Source: Phycisphaerae bacterium
Lineage (GTDB): Bacteria > Planctomycetota > Phycisphaerae > Sedimentisphaerales > SG8-4
Direction: 5' to 3'
Length of the DNA: 14,818 bases
NCBI GenBank assembly: GCA_030613765.1
Contig: JAUWLI010000031.1
Span: 1 to 14,818, forward strand
Of the stretch, positions 1 through 7,454 are shown piece by piece. The notes under the pieces were generated by a model. The model had not been told where the DNA came from. It did not search any database and was given only the letters and a program-made list of their open reading frames with translations. The translations under genes were made by a program, and so were the position numbers. How positions within the stretch are numbered: position 1 is the stretch's first letter; the number at the start of each line of letters is the position of its first letter.

Positions 1-21
1 CAATGAATGACCTCTGCGCAT
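1..21 (-). CDS. Prepilin-like protein, N-terminal fragment cut by window edge
   Basis: An ATG lies only 2 bp beyond the stop codon of the preceding pseudopilin gene and opens a frame reading MRRGHSL before the window ends. A short basic stretch, then Gly, then a hydrophobic start is the layout of a type IV prepilin leader, with prepilin peptidase cutting after Gly4. Having His rather than Phe or Met after the cleavage Gly is less usual. Position directly downstream in the pseudopilus operon supports another minor pseudopilin. Only seven codons are visible, so this rests on context and the leader pattern. Confidence 0.5.
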
Positions 22-23
22 TT

Positions 24-404
24 CTACTGCTCCCGCTCGTTCAAAAAATATCTACACAATTGAACTTTAACTTCCTTACCGAAGGTCCTGCCATTTGCCG
101 TCACTTGCACCAATTTCATACCCTCCCATTGACCGGCCCCCGCTGACTCTTTGATAGAAACACTGAGGTCGGGCCAAAGTCGCTTGAAATCTTCGTCACG
201 AATAGTTTCACCCGTTACTGCTATGCTATCAAGTTGTGCCTGGGCGGCTGCTATGCAGTGCTGCCTCATCCACTGGCAGCGATTGAGTTTTGCGAATGTT
301 CGCAGTGACAATGCCAAACCAGCCACAACCATTCCCAGGACCGCAAGTGCAACTATTATTTCAACCATTGTAAATCCGCCGTACTTATTCTTCATACCAG
401 ACAT
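24..404 (-). CDS. Type II secretion/type IV pilus pseudopilin
   Basis: This 126-residue protein begins with a prepilin leader: a short basic segment to Gly10, followed by FTMVE and about 20 hydrophobic residues (11-31). Prepilin peptidase would cut between Gly10 and Phe11 and methylate Phe11; Glu15 is the conserved +5 glutamate used in subunit assembly. The rest is a short globular domain without the calcium-site pattern of major GspG pseudopilins, so a minor pseudopilin (GspH/I/J-like) fits better. The start at 404 is supported by GGAG seven bases upstream; a second Met at residue 4 would also keep the leader. It lies 21 bp after the divergent GspF gene. The exact pseudopilin class cannot be assigned by eye. 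Confidence 0.85.
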   Translation of the reverse strand: MSGMKNKYGGFTMVEIIVALAVLGMVVAGLALSLRTFAKLNRCQWMRQHCIAAAQAQLDSIAVTGETIRDEDFKRLWPDLSVSIKESAGAGQWEGMKLVQVTANGRTFGKEVKVQLCRYFLNEREQ

Positions 405-425
405 AACTATGCTCCATTTAAGACA

Positions 426-1880
426 CTACGGGACCACAAGGTCCGCTGTATGATGAATAATTGTCACAAGGGGAGAGAATATGGCATAAACAACAAAACC
501 TACCATTGCTCCCATAATCAGTGTTACACAAGGCCACGTTATGAACCTGACAAGGTTTGCATAGTAGCTATAGTTCGAGCGATAGAGCGACTCAAGTGTT
601 TCTAATACATTCAAAGTATTGCTCTGATTTACCTGCTCATCAAACGCCCAGGCCAGAGGAGACCCTAATCCGGTTTGTCTGGCCGCAGTTGATATATTGT
701 CACCTTGCTCTACTTTTTCCAGCCATGTTTTTAGTCGTTTTCTAAAACAATTGTTCACATCCAGGCCGAGTGTATTAGCAATCGCATTATTGACCGTACC
801 ATCTGCATTGAGTGACAGCCTCAGAAGCTCAACGACCTGTACCATCGAATAATTCTTCTCAAACCAGTGAAGAACAGGCGAGTGCCATTTAATAAAATCA
901 ACAATTCTCGAAGTTAAATAAGGATTTTCCGGCCGACGGGGCCGAAACTTAATCCGAATCGAAGCAGGGACAACCACAAGAACTACGAGTGCAAATAGAA
1001 AGGCGATTAACAACCCATAATCATAGGTGATAAAATCTGTGATCCAGATTAAAAATCGAGTGGAGGCTGGAAACTGTATACCCTCGTTCATTTCTATTAG
1101 TACAGTATGAAACGCCGGAAAAACCGTCCACACTAATCCCAATACTATAAAAAACGTAAAGATTATTAGTATTATCGGATAGGCTGGGTGAACCGGATTG
1201 ATTTTTCTGCTTTCATCGGCCCTGGTGACCATATCAGCTTCAATGCTCTTAATCGCAAGCGGGAGCTGGTCAATCCGCTCGGCAGCAGCCATCATTGCCA
1301 CTACATAACCGGGACATTTAGGATAGCCTCGCTTGATTGACTCGCTCAGTGAGTAGCCCTGAACGAGCCAATTTTGTATTCTTCTTAAGATTCTTGACCG
1401 GTGGTCTCTTCGCCCGCTGGCTGCTGATTCAAGGGCCATAGGTAACGGCAGATTCTGGCGCATACTCGAACCGATTGTCGAGACAACGTATGCAGCGGTC
1501 GCGTGCCGGGATGTTAAACCGTAGGCTATGATTGAACCTACGAATAAAAAAAAGAATACTAAGCCGACAATCGACAAAGAGCTAAACACGAAGCCTACAG
1601 TTACAAATAAGAGCCAAAATGCAAGAATTATGAGTATCCATTTTGCACATATCTGAGGCCAACTTTCAGAATCGGGTTCACGTCTTGTCATCAGCACAAC
1701 CAGCAATGTAACGACGAAAATAACGGGTACAAATAGTATATTCTCAGGCGAATCTCTCAAAACGGCAACATAACCCACCAGGAAACATACGACCGGCAAT
1801 ATAACCAAAGCAATACCCGGCCTCTTTAAAGCCAGGATTACGCAGAGAACCAAAATTAATATTGCTATAATTGCAAACAT
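426..1880 (-). CDS. Divergent GspF/PilC-like inner-membrane platform protein
   Basis: A 484-residue membrane protein. The first ~120 residues hold about four hydrophobic segments with few charges. Then come two alpha-helical cytoplasmic regions (about 125-225 and 335-440), each followed by membrane segments (about 235-260, 285-310 and 450-475). This is the duplicated T2SSF layout of GspF/PilC, the platform that couples the assembly ATPase to pseudopilin polymerisation. Phrases such as 'LPLPMALESAA' and 'YSLSESIKRGYPKCP' match the helical bundle of that family. It differs from the canonical GspF just upstream by about 85 extra residues and by the membrane N-terminus. The gene begins 11 bp after the stop of the canonical copy, so the two are co-expressed. 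Family is fairly secure; whether it partners with or replaces the other GspF is unknown. Confidence 0.8.
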   Translation of the reverse strand: MFAIIAILILVLCVILALKRPGIALVILPVVCFLVGYVAVLRDSPENILFVPVIFVVTLLVVLMTRREPDSESWPQICAKWILIILAFWLLFVTVGFVFSSLSIVGLVFFFLFVGSIIAYGLTSRHATAAYVVSTIGSSMRQNLPLPMALESAASGRRDHRSRILRRIQNWLVQGYSLSESIKRGYPKCPGYVVAMMAAAERIDQLPLAIKSIEADMVTRADESRKINPVHPAYPIILIIFTFFIVLGLVWTVFPAFHTVLIEMNEGIQFPASTRFLIWITDFITYDYGLLIAFLFALVVLVVVPASIRIKFRPRRPENPYLTSRIVDFIKWHSPVLHWFEKNYSMVQVVELLRLSLNADGTVNNAIANTLGLDVNNCFRKRLKTWLEKVEQGDNISTAARQTGLGSPLAWAFDEQVNQSNTLNVLETLESLYRSNYSYYANLVRFITWPCVTLIMGAMVGFVVYAIFSPLVTIIHHTADLVVP

Positions 1881-1891
1881 ACTCTACCCAA

Positions 1892-3091
1892 TCATACAGA
1901 CAACTGCGTAATAATTGTTATTATTGGCAAAAACATCGAAAGGACAGCCATTGCCAAAATCCCTCCCACCACAATCAGCATACAGGGCAACAAAATTGCC
2001 TGCAGCCTTGCCTGTCCGCATCGTGCCTGCTCAGAATACATCTGGCCCAGACTGTAAAGGTTGTCCTGCAATTCATTGCGTTGAGTGCCCAGTTGAATCG
2101 AATACAAAAACAGCCTTGGTATCATCCGGCACAATTGTCCCGCCTCCAGGATATTAGCTCCCTGTTCGATTTGTTTAGCAAGCATTTCGCTTTCCAGGAG
2201 GAGTTTTTCGCTTCCCGTTGAACCAGAGCCTAATCTGAGGCACGCCGGCATATCACAACCGGCAGCAACCATCATTGCCATAGATTCGGCCATTCTGCTA
2301 AGCACACTACTATGGTAAACCCTGCCGATAACCATCGCCCTTAAAAACAGCGATTCCTTAAATCTTCTTCCAGCCGGAGAGGACGAGAGTATCCCAACCA
2401 TAACAATTATCGCTGCGATAAGAACTCCTACGCCTATCCAAAAAGGTACTATGTGTTCCGTCACACCTAAGAATAACTTAGTTAGCACCGGCAACTCTGC
2501 GCCCCCTGTCATTTCTGTCAGTATGGGGCCGAATTGTGGGATTATTATCATGAATATAGCTGTTAAAATAACCGCAGCCAGGGCCAGGATGACCGCAGGA
2601 TAGCTCAATGCTTCAAAAATTATCCTCCTGGTTTGATGGGCCAACTCCAGATGCCTGTTAAGACTCGTCAGCATCTCACTTAATCTTCCTGTTTCAACAC
2701 CGGCTTTTAATATCCGGCCATAGAGAGGTGGAAAACGCTTTTGTCTCTTTTCAAACGCTTCCTCAATACTTGTGCCTGCTTCAAGCTCGCTTGCAATAGC
2801 GTCAATGAGTTTGCGCATTGACTTTGAGCTGATATCACTTGCAAGCTCTCGCAGTCCCCTTTCCAGAGGGATTCCAGCCTTTGTTATTGAAGCAAGTTGC
2901 TGATTGAAAAGCATAAACTCGTTTCTTCCGATGGCAGTCCTGAGCTTTGGAGCTTTGGCCTTTTCAATAGAATTAACAGTAAGCTCCATTTGTTTGAGTA
3001 GCTCGCCCGCCTCCTGGCGAGTCCCAGCTTCAACCGTGCCTTTCATCAACCGGCCCGCCGATGTCAATGCATTGTATTCAAATGTCGCCAT
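1892..3091 (-). CDS. gspF: Type II secretion system F / PilC family platform protein
   Basis: A 399-residue protein of canonical GspF/PilC length. It starts with the family's short N-terminal module ('FEYNALTSAGRLMKGTVEA') and has two T2SSF domains (about 65-190 and 265-390). The first carries the typical 'FNQQLASITKAGIPLERGLREL' pattern and the second its repeat 'MAESMAMMVAAGCDMPACLRL'. Hydrophobic membrane segments lie near 165-190, 215-240 and 370-395. In the known systems the protein sits in the inner membrane and links the GspE ATPase to pseudopilin assembly. A strong AAGGAA lies seven bases before the ATG, confirming the start. It follows the secreted-protein gene by 45 bp and precedes the divergent GspF copy by 11 bp. 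Confidence 0.92.
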   Translation of the reverse strand: MATFEYNALTSAGRLMKGTVEAGTRQEAGELLKQMELTVNSIEKAKAPKLRTAIGRNEFMLFNQQLASITKAGIPLERGLRELASDISSKSMRKLIDAIASELEAGTSIEEAFEKRQKRFPPLYGRILKAGVETGRLSEMLTSLNRHLELAHQTRRIIFEALSYPAVILALAAVILTAIFMIIIPQFGPILTEMTGGAELPVLTKLFLGVTEHIVPFWIGVGVLIAAIIVMVGILSSSPAGRRFKESLFLRAMVIGRVYHSSVLSRMAESMAMMVAAGCDMPACLRLGSGSTGSEKLLLESEMLAKQIEQGANILEAGQLCRMIPRLFLYSIQLGTQRNELQDNLYSLGQMYSEQARCGQARLQAILLPCMLIVVGGILAMAVLSMFLPIITIITQLSV

Positions 3092-3136
3092 TTTATGTTC
3101 CTTCTAAAAACAGAGTACACAGAAATATTTTGAGTT

Positions 3137-4144
3137 TTATTCTTTTAGAGTTAGTTTGTATTGCATTGCATATTCAGGTTTTGCTCCTTTAGGAGCCGGC
3201 GCTTCCAAAACGGCCTCTGAGCCGGTACGGCGATAAACAAACGGTTTTTTGGTAATAGGGTCAGTGGGGATGGGAACTCTGGTAATATCAGTGAGGGCAT
3301 TAGGAAATTTGCCGTTGTGAGTGCTGGCATAGAGCCGAAAGGCTTCAACGCATTGCAAAGCAGCCACGTTACGGTCTAATCTGTTCATTATCATGCGCAC
3401 ATGTTCATGTGCAGGTTCCAATATCTTTTTGAACTGCCTCCGGAGGAGAAAGTTATAGTTCTTGAGGTTTGCTATCTCGAGGTCTATTGTTTTTGTAAGA
3501 TCAACGAGCGGCTCCGGCAAAGCCTGTAAAGCCTGGTAAAGGTCAGGTGAATCGGGTGCCTGGACCAATGCCTCCATCTGGTTCAGAATCACTGCGCCGA
3601 TGGCCACGCCGACGAGACCCTGGGGCAAATTGGGAGCCTCACCCATGCGTCTTGCCATAGCAAGGCCGGTTTGAATAGTTCTGACAGCCTGGTCATACTG
3701 ACCCTGAGCAATTTGAAGGCGAGCCTGGAGAGAAAGAATGTAGGCAACAGCACGATATTCGGGGAGATTGTTGGGTAGTGTACCAATTTTTACAGGTGGC
3801 CAGTTACACTGCTTACATCCGGCAGCTTGTTCAACTAATCTTAGAGTCGGTTTGAACTGCTGGAGAGTCGATTCTATCTGCTTGCGGGGTAATTTATTCA
3901 ATGGAGTTTTGAGCCACTGTCTAATCTTTTGGTCTCTCTGGGAGTCTTTGGGCAATGATTGGATAGCTTTTTCATATAGCGACACCGCATCCGCATCGGT
4001 TTGCTCGTTAGCTTTCGGGAGGAGCTGATATTTGTTCCGGGTCTCAGGAGCTTTAGCCGGGTGCAGTGTCAGTTCAACTTGCCTCGCAACCGCAGAGACA
4101 ACAAGAAAGAACAAAATGACAAAGCAGACAAATGTGCGTTTCAT
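3137..4144 (-). CDS. Secreted protein with pseudopilin-like C-terminus, unknown function
   Basis: I do not recognise a named family. The 335-residue product begins with a Sec signal peptide: Lys/Arg at 2-3, a hydrophobic core at 5-19, and a likely cut after Ala20. Residues 45-195 are helical and repeat-like, with a TPR-like helix pair near 130-165. A Cys-x2-Cys pair lies at 110-113. Residues 258-308 run 'ALQCVEAFRLYASTHNGKFP', then 'PTDPITKKPFVYR', the pattern of the C-terminal half of GspG-type pseudopilins (subunit helix, 'NGxxP', 'DPxxxxPFxY'). There is no prepilin leader. The gene sits between gspE (25 bp) and gspF (45 bp), so it is expressed with the secretion apparatus and probably acts outside the cytoplasmic membrane. 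Its role is inferred from position only. Confidence 0.75.
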   Translation of the reverse strand: MKRTFVCFVILFFLVVSAVARQVELTLHPAKAPETRNKYQLLPKANEQTDADAVSLYEKAIQSLPKDSQRDQKIRQWLKTPLNKLPRKQIESTLQQFKPTLRLVEQAAGCKQCNWPPVKIGTLPNNLPEYRAVAYILSLQARLQIAQGQYDQAVRTIQTGLAMARRMGEAPNLPQGLVGVAIGAVILNQMEALVQAPDSPDLYQALQALPEPLVDLTKTIDLEIANLKNYNFLLRRQFKKILEPAHEHVRMIMNRLDRNVAALQCVEAFRLYASTHNGKFPNALTDITRVPIPTDPITKKPFVYRRTGSEAVLEAPAPKGAKPEYAMQYKLTLKE

Positions 4145-4169
4145 AACATATTTCCAACATTAAGAACCA

Positions 4170-5369
4170 TCAAACGATTCCACAAACTTTATTCAACTCC
4201 TCCTGTGTTGTGACGCCCTCACTGACCAAGCGCCTGCCGTCCTCAAGCATATTCGTATGTCCTTTACTTTCGAGGATATCTTCAAGCTGTTCCAGGTCGG
4301 CTTTTGCTAAAATAGCCTTTCGCAACTGTCCATCCAGCTGGACCATTTCTGCTATGAGCACCCGTCCTTTGAAACCGGTGTTAAAACAGTCGTCACATCC
4401 TGGTGCTTCAAATCCGTCTCTTGCGGACTTAATTTTTCTCTTACACTTGCTGCAAAGTTTTCTGGCAAGCCGTTGGTTGAGGACTGCTGAGATGCTTGAG
4501 GTTACCTGGTAAGGTTCAATGCCCATCTCCAGCAATCTCAAGAGCGCCCCTGCAGGCGTGCCGCTGTGCATTGTACTCATTAGCAAATGCCCGGTCAGTC
4601 CTGCCTCGATAGCAATTTTTGCGGTCTCGGCATCGCGGATCTCTCCAATCATCAAAACCTGGGGGTCCTGTCGCAGCAGGGACCGCAGGGCCGTTGGAAA
4701 TGTCATTTGGCCGTGCGGTGTAATCTGGGTTTGTGTAATGCCTTCGATTCTAATTTCCACGGGATCTTCGAGAGTTACAATGCTCTTGCCGGGAAAGCTT
4801 TTTAGAATGTGCCGCAGAAGAGCGGCGAGAGTGGTACTCTTTCCACTACCCGCTGGGCCGGTTAGCAGTAAGATACCTTGATTTTTGGCAGCTATTTTCT
4901 TCAAAGCTGTGTACGTATGCTCCGAAAATCCCAACTGTCCCAATTCCATAAGCTCTCTATTTTTGTAGAACAGCCGCACTACTGCTCTTTGACCGTGTAT
5001 CGTTGGAAAAACTGCGAGCCGCTGGTCCGTAATCCTGCCATTATGGGTCTTGCTGATTTCAATCCGGCCCTCCTGGGGTATATCGCTTCGATAGGTCAGG
5101 AGGCCTCCCAGCACCTTCAGCCTTGCAACGATGTTGTCAGACAAGGATTTGGGCACTTTTTCGACGGTGCTTAAGACGCCATCAAGACGGAATTTTACAG
5201 CCAATTCGGAGCTCATGGGCTCGAAATGGACATCGCTTGCATTGGAGTCTATGGCTTTTTTGAACAAATCGTCCACCAGGGATACCACATCGTGAGCATC
5301 CATTTTAGCATCGCAAGAGCCGTTTTTATGATTATTTGCACTCATATCATTATCGTTTGATGTCAGCAA
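4170..5369 (-). CDS. gspE: Type II secretion/type IV pilus assembly ATPase, GspE/PilB family
   Basis: The hexameric cytoplasmic ATPase that powers pseudopilus assembly. The 399-residue protein carries every core motif: the N2-domain stretch 'SDVHFEP' (45-51), Walker A GPAGSGKST (171-179, Lys177), the Asp box around 197-206 (VTLEDPVE), Walker B ending at Glu243 (LMIGE), and the His box 261-268. A four-cysteine zinc site follows at Cys306/Cys309 and Cys325/Cys328, as in GspE and PilB. It is shorter than the usual 500-570 residues because the N-terminal N1 domain that docks on the platform or GspL is absent; only about 25 residues precede N2. The open frame starts at TTG with a weak GGA upstream; an in-frame ATG at 5345 (residue 9) is the alternative. 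It is the first gene of the minus-strand operon. Confidence 0.93.
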   Translation of the reverse strand: MLTSNDNDMSANNHKNGSCDAKMDAHDVVSLVDDLFKKAIDSNASDVHFEPMSSELAVKFRLDGVLSTVEKVPKSLSDNIVARLKVLGGLLTYRSDIPQEGRIEISKTHNGRITDQRLAVFPTIHGQRAVVRLFYKNRELMELGQLGFSEHTYTALKKIAAKNQGILLLTGPAGSGKSTTLAALLRHILKSFPGKSIVTLEDPVEIRIEGITQTQITPHGQMTFPTALRSLLRQDPQVLMIGEIRDAETAKIAIEAGLTGHLLMSTMHSGTPAGALLRLLEMGIEPYQVTSSISAVLNQRLARKLCSKCKRKIKSARDGFEAPGCDDCFNTGFKGRVLIAEMVQLDGQLRKAILAKADLEQLEDILESKGHTNMLEDGRRLVSEGVTTQEELNKVCGIV

Positions 5370-5525
5370 ATTTGGGATTTCCAGTTAATTGGCTTCAAAA
5401 GTAAGAGTCAAAAACACCTAAAATGTTATCTAAAAAAAAGATTTTTCCCTATAATTACCCAGTTTTTTGTTAACATATTAGTAGATGCTCACTCTTAACA
5501 AATAGAATAACTGAAATGGGCGTTT
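5370..5525. promoter_or_regulatory. AT-rich divergent promoter region, gspE operon / ECF sigma gene
   Basis: This 156-bp spacer separates the leftward secretion operon from the rightward sigma-factor gene and must carry both promoters. A perfect plus-strand -10 hexamer, TATAAT, lies at 5450-5455 (71 bp before the sigma start), but its -35 (TTATCT at 5426-5431, 18-bp spacing) is poor. An A-tract/T-tract at 5432-5447 suggests intrinsic bending. TTAACA occurs twice in direct orientation, at 5470-5475 and 5495-5500, 25 bp apart, a possible operator or alternative -35 pair. No convincing leftward promoter was found. Confidence 0.35.
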
Positions 5526-6095
5526 ATGTTTGGCAAGGCCGTTAATTACGAGCTGATTTGGGACTTTACTTGCTCCGGGGTTGTAGACGAAAGCCAGCAG
5601 TGGATATTGTCTGCAATGCAGCGCCACGGGCAGGGATTGGTCACAGTACTCTGGCGAATATTAGGGAATGAACAAGATGTTTGTGACGCCTACCAGAACA
5701 CTTTTTTACAGCTCGCCCATTACAAAGGAAGACAAAAGCCCGAACATATAAAAGCGTATATCTTCCGTGTGGCAAGCAACACAGCAGTGTCAATGTTAAA
5801 ACACCGGGCCACTGAAAAAAAGAGATTGTCCACGGCTGTTGTTACCAGAGAGGGCGCTATCTCGCCTGAATATGAGCTTGATTGTAAATATTTACAGGAA
5901 ACTTTGAGATGCCATATAGCCCAACTGCCTGAACATCTAAGGAACGTCGTAATGTTACGCGATCTGGGAGAATTATCTTACGCTCAGGTAGGCAGGATAT
6001 TAGACATATCAGCGGCAACTGCAAGGGTCTATCGGTGCAAAGCAATCCAATTGTTGGCCGTATGGATGGGTAAAGAAAGAGAAGAAAGACAATGA
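5526..6095 (+). CDS. ECF-type RNA polymerase sigma factor
   Basis: A 189-residue sigma-70-family protein with only regions 2 and 4, the hallmark of extracytoplasmic-function sigma factors. Region 2 spans about 33-95, with 'DVCDAYQNTFLQLAHY' (core-binding helix) and 'IKAYIFRVASNTAVSMLKHR' (-10 recognition). Region 4 spans about 132-178, with 'LPEHLRNVVMLRDLGELSYA' and the helix-turn-helix 'VGRILDISAATARVYR' for the -35. It should direct RNA polymerase to a small regulon, held inactive by the membrane protein encoded next. Its stop overlaps the next start as ATGA, so translation is coupled. The Shine-Dalgarno is weak. Targets are unknown; the divergent secretion operon is one candidate. Confidence 0.9.
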   Translation: MFGKAVNYELIWDFTCSGVVDESQQWILSAMQRHGQGLVTVLWRILGNEQDVCDAYQNTFLQLAHYKGRQKPEHIKAYIFRVASNTAVSMLKHRATEKKRLSTAVVTREGAISPEYELDCKYLQETLRCHIAQLPEHLRNVVMLRDLGELSYAQVGRILDISAATARVYRCKAIQLLAVWMGKEREERQ

Positions 6096-6628
6096 TCAGT
6101 ATAAACAAAAATAAGGGGACACCATTTCGCAATAAATCTCAAGATGGGAGTTCTAACAAGTGCAGACGAATCAGGGGCTGGTTGTATAAAGCTATAATCA
6201 GTCGCTTTGATGTCGGCGCAGACTGGGTACAGAACCATATTGCGAACTGCCCAAGATGTAATCGGCGACTTGTAAACGTTGGTAAAGTCAATCTTGCACT
6301 GTCGGCCATGAAAACTCAACCACACAAGCTTGATTTATTGATGCGTGCGAATACTCAGGCCATTGGTGTACTGAAACACAGTCTCCGAAGGGCTCCGAAA
6401 GCCGAGAAACTCAGGGCTATACTGCCCGAACCGAAGCCGCTCGAAAAGTGTGGCAAGTATGCACATTCGGCCGCAAATGTAGCAGCCTGTATTGCAATCT
6501 TACTTCTTATGAAAATCGGTATTTTCTCCTCTATGGATAAGTTCCAAACTCAAGGCCAAAAAGCCGTCGAGCAGTACTATGCAAGTCAATTAGGCGAAGA
6601 CCTGGCAGATGAGGTATTTTCGGCTTAG
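6092..6628 (+). CDS. Putative membrane-bound zinc-finger anti-sigma factor
   Basis: A 178-residue protein overlapping the sigma gene by ATGA. His49-x3-Cys53-x2-Cys56 ('HIANCPRC') is the ZAS-type anti-sigma zinc motif, in the N-terminal cytoplasmic part where such proteins clamp their sigma factor. A single hydrophobic segment at about 127-146 ('NVAACIAILLLMKIGIFSS') predicts one transmembrane helix, leaving about 30 residues outside. Topology and gene order are those of a classic sigma/anti-sigma pair, in which signal-driven loss of the anti-sigma frees the sigma factor. The outer domain is very small, so the signal may act through a partner or through proteolysis. Overall similarity to known anti-sigmas is low, so the call rests on the motif, the membrane helix and coupling. 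Confidence 0.72.
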   Translation: MISINKNKGTPFRNKSQDGSSNKCRRIRGWLYKAIISRFDVGADWVQNHIANCPRCNRRLVNVGKVNLALSAMKTQPHKLDLLMRANTQAIGVLKHSLRRAPKAEKLRAILPEPKPLEKCGKYAHSAANVAACIAILLLMKIGIFSSMDKFQTQGQKAVEQYYASQLGEDLADEVFSA

Positions 6629-6634
6629 TCAGGC

Positions 6635-6651
6635 ATGGAAGCATCTTCCAT
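6635..6651 (+). terminator. Hairpin after the sigma/anti-sigma operon
   Basis: ATGGAAG and CTTCCAT form a perfect 7-bp stem around a 3-base loop, 7 bp after the anti-sigma stop codon. No T-run follows, so this is a weak intrinsic terminator or an mRNA-end stabiliser. It is placed just before a new promoter for the next gene. Confidence 0.35.
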
Positions 6652-6660
6652 CCTTAATAC

Positions 6661-6689
6661 TTGACTCACAGTCTCTTTATTTCTAAGAT
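6661..6689 (+). promoter_or_regulatory. Candidate sigma-70-type promoter of the gloB-like gene
   Basis: TTGACT (6661-6666) is followed after 17 bp by TAAGAT (6684-6689), giving a start site near 6696, about 24 bases before the ATG at 6720. It lies just after the hairpin ending the previous operon. This placement also argues against the longer TTG-initiated frame at 6690, which would begin within the promoter. Confidence 0.5.
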
Positions 6690-6710
6690 TTGTTCGTAAG
6701 ACTTCAAAAT

Positions 6711-6716
6711 AGGAAA
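6711..6716 (+). promoter_or_regulatory. Ribosome binding site fixing the gloB-like start at 6720
   Basis: AGGAAA ends three bases before the ATG at 6720. The upstream in-frame TTG at 6690 has no comparable site, so 6720 is the preferred start. Confidence 0.5.
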
Positions 6717-6719
6717 TCT

Positions 6720-7454
6720 ATGGAGCCAGTAATCACAATATCCGCCCTGGGTGATAACTATATTTACCTGTACTGTTATTACCAGAACAATTCTTTTGCG
6801 GTCGACCCGGGTGAGTCCAAAGCCGTCCTCAAAACATTAGAAAAACATGGACTGAACCTTACCGACGTGCTAATCACGCACCGACATTTCGACCACACTG
6901 GAGGTGTAGAGGACCTCAAAGAAAAGACCGGCTGCAAAGCGATTAGTGGAGAAAAACCTGAGGTCCTTCCTGGTGGAAATATGAACATTCAGGTCATCGC
7001 TACGCCCGGTCACACCCGGGACTCAGTCTGTTATTACGTGCAGCCAACCGAAGAACACAGCGGTTTGCTATTTACAGGGGACACGTTGTTCGTCGGAGGC
7101 TGCGGCCGGCCTATGGAGTGTGATGCGAGAACCCTGTGGCAATCACTCCAAAAGCTCACAGCTTTACCAAATGATACATTGGTTTTTCCCGGCCATGATT
7201 ATACAGAGGAGAATTATGAATTTGCACTCACTATCGAGCCGAACAACCCTGACGTAAAGTCCCGCCTTGATGAGATTAAGAAAATCCAGAGACAAGGCTC
7301 ACCAACGGTCCCATCTACTATATTGCAGGAAAAAACGACCAATGTGTTCCTTAATGCAAACAAACCTGAAATAAAGACAGCTCTTACTATGTCGAATGCT
7401 ATTGATGCGGAAGTTTTCACAGAGCTGCGAAGAAGGAAAAATATATTCGGTTAA
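6720..7454 (+). CDS. gloB: Glyoxalase II-type metallo-beta-lactamase-fold hydrolase
   Basis: A 244-residue cytoplasmic hydrolase of the hydroxyacylglutathione hydrolase family, which cleaves S-D-lactoylglutathione or a related thioester to D-lactate plus thiol in methylglyoxal detoxification. The whole dinuclear metal site is present: THRHFDH gives His54, His56, Asp58 and His59, followed by His98 (PGHTRDS), Asp121 (FTGDTLF) and His159 (FPGHDYT). The stretch 'GGCGRPME' and 'YEFALTIEPNN' match GloB closely and the length is normal. In the C-terminal thiol-binding part, where GloB usually reads NPFLR, this protein reads NVFLN; the missing Arg raises the possibility of a different thiol or thioester. 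It has its own promoter and is convergent with the oxidoreductase gene. Confidence 0.85.
   Translation: MEPVITISALGDNYIYLYCYYQNNSFAVDPGESKAVLKTLEKHGLNLTDVLITHRHFDHTGGVEDLKEKTGCKAISGEKPEVLPGGNMNIQVIATPGHTRDSVCYYVQPTEEHSGLLFTGDTLFVGGCGRPMECDARTLWQSLQKLTALPNDTLVFPGHDYTEENYEFALTIEPNNPDVKSRLDEIKKIQRQGSPTVPSTILQEKTTNVFLNANKPEIKTALTMSNAIDAEVFTELRRRKNIFG

Noticed and set aside
1871..2221. Plus-strand open frame of 116 codons over the gspF/second gspF junction
   Set aside because: It runs antisense across two well-supported genes, has no family resemblance, and its composition is that of a reverse-frame shadow.
6029..6325. Minus-strand frame of 98 codons antisense to the sigma/anti-sigma pair
   Set aside because: Lies opposite two coupled genes with clear motifs; no ribosome site or recognisable domain.
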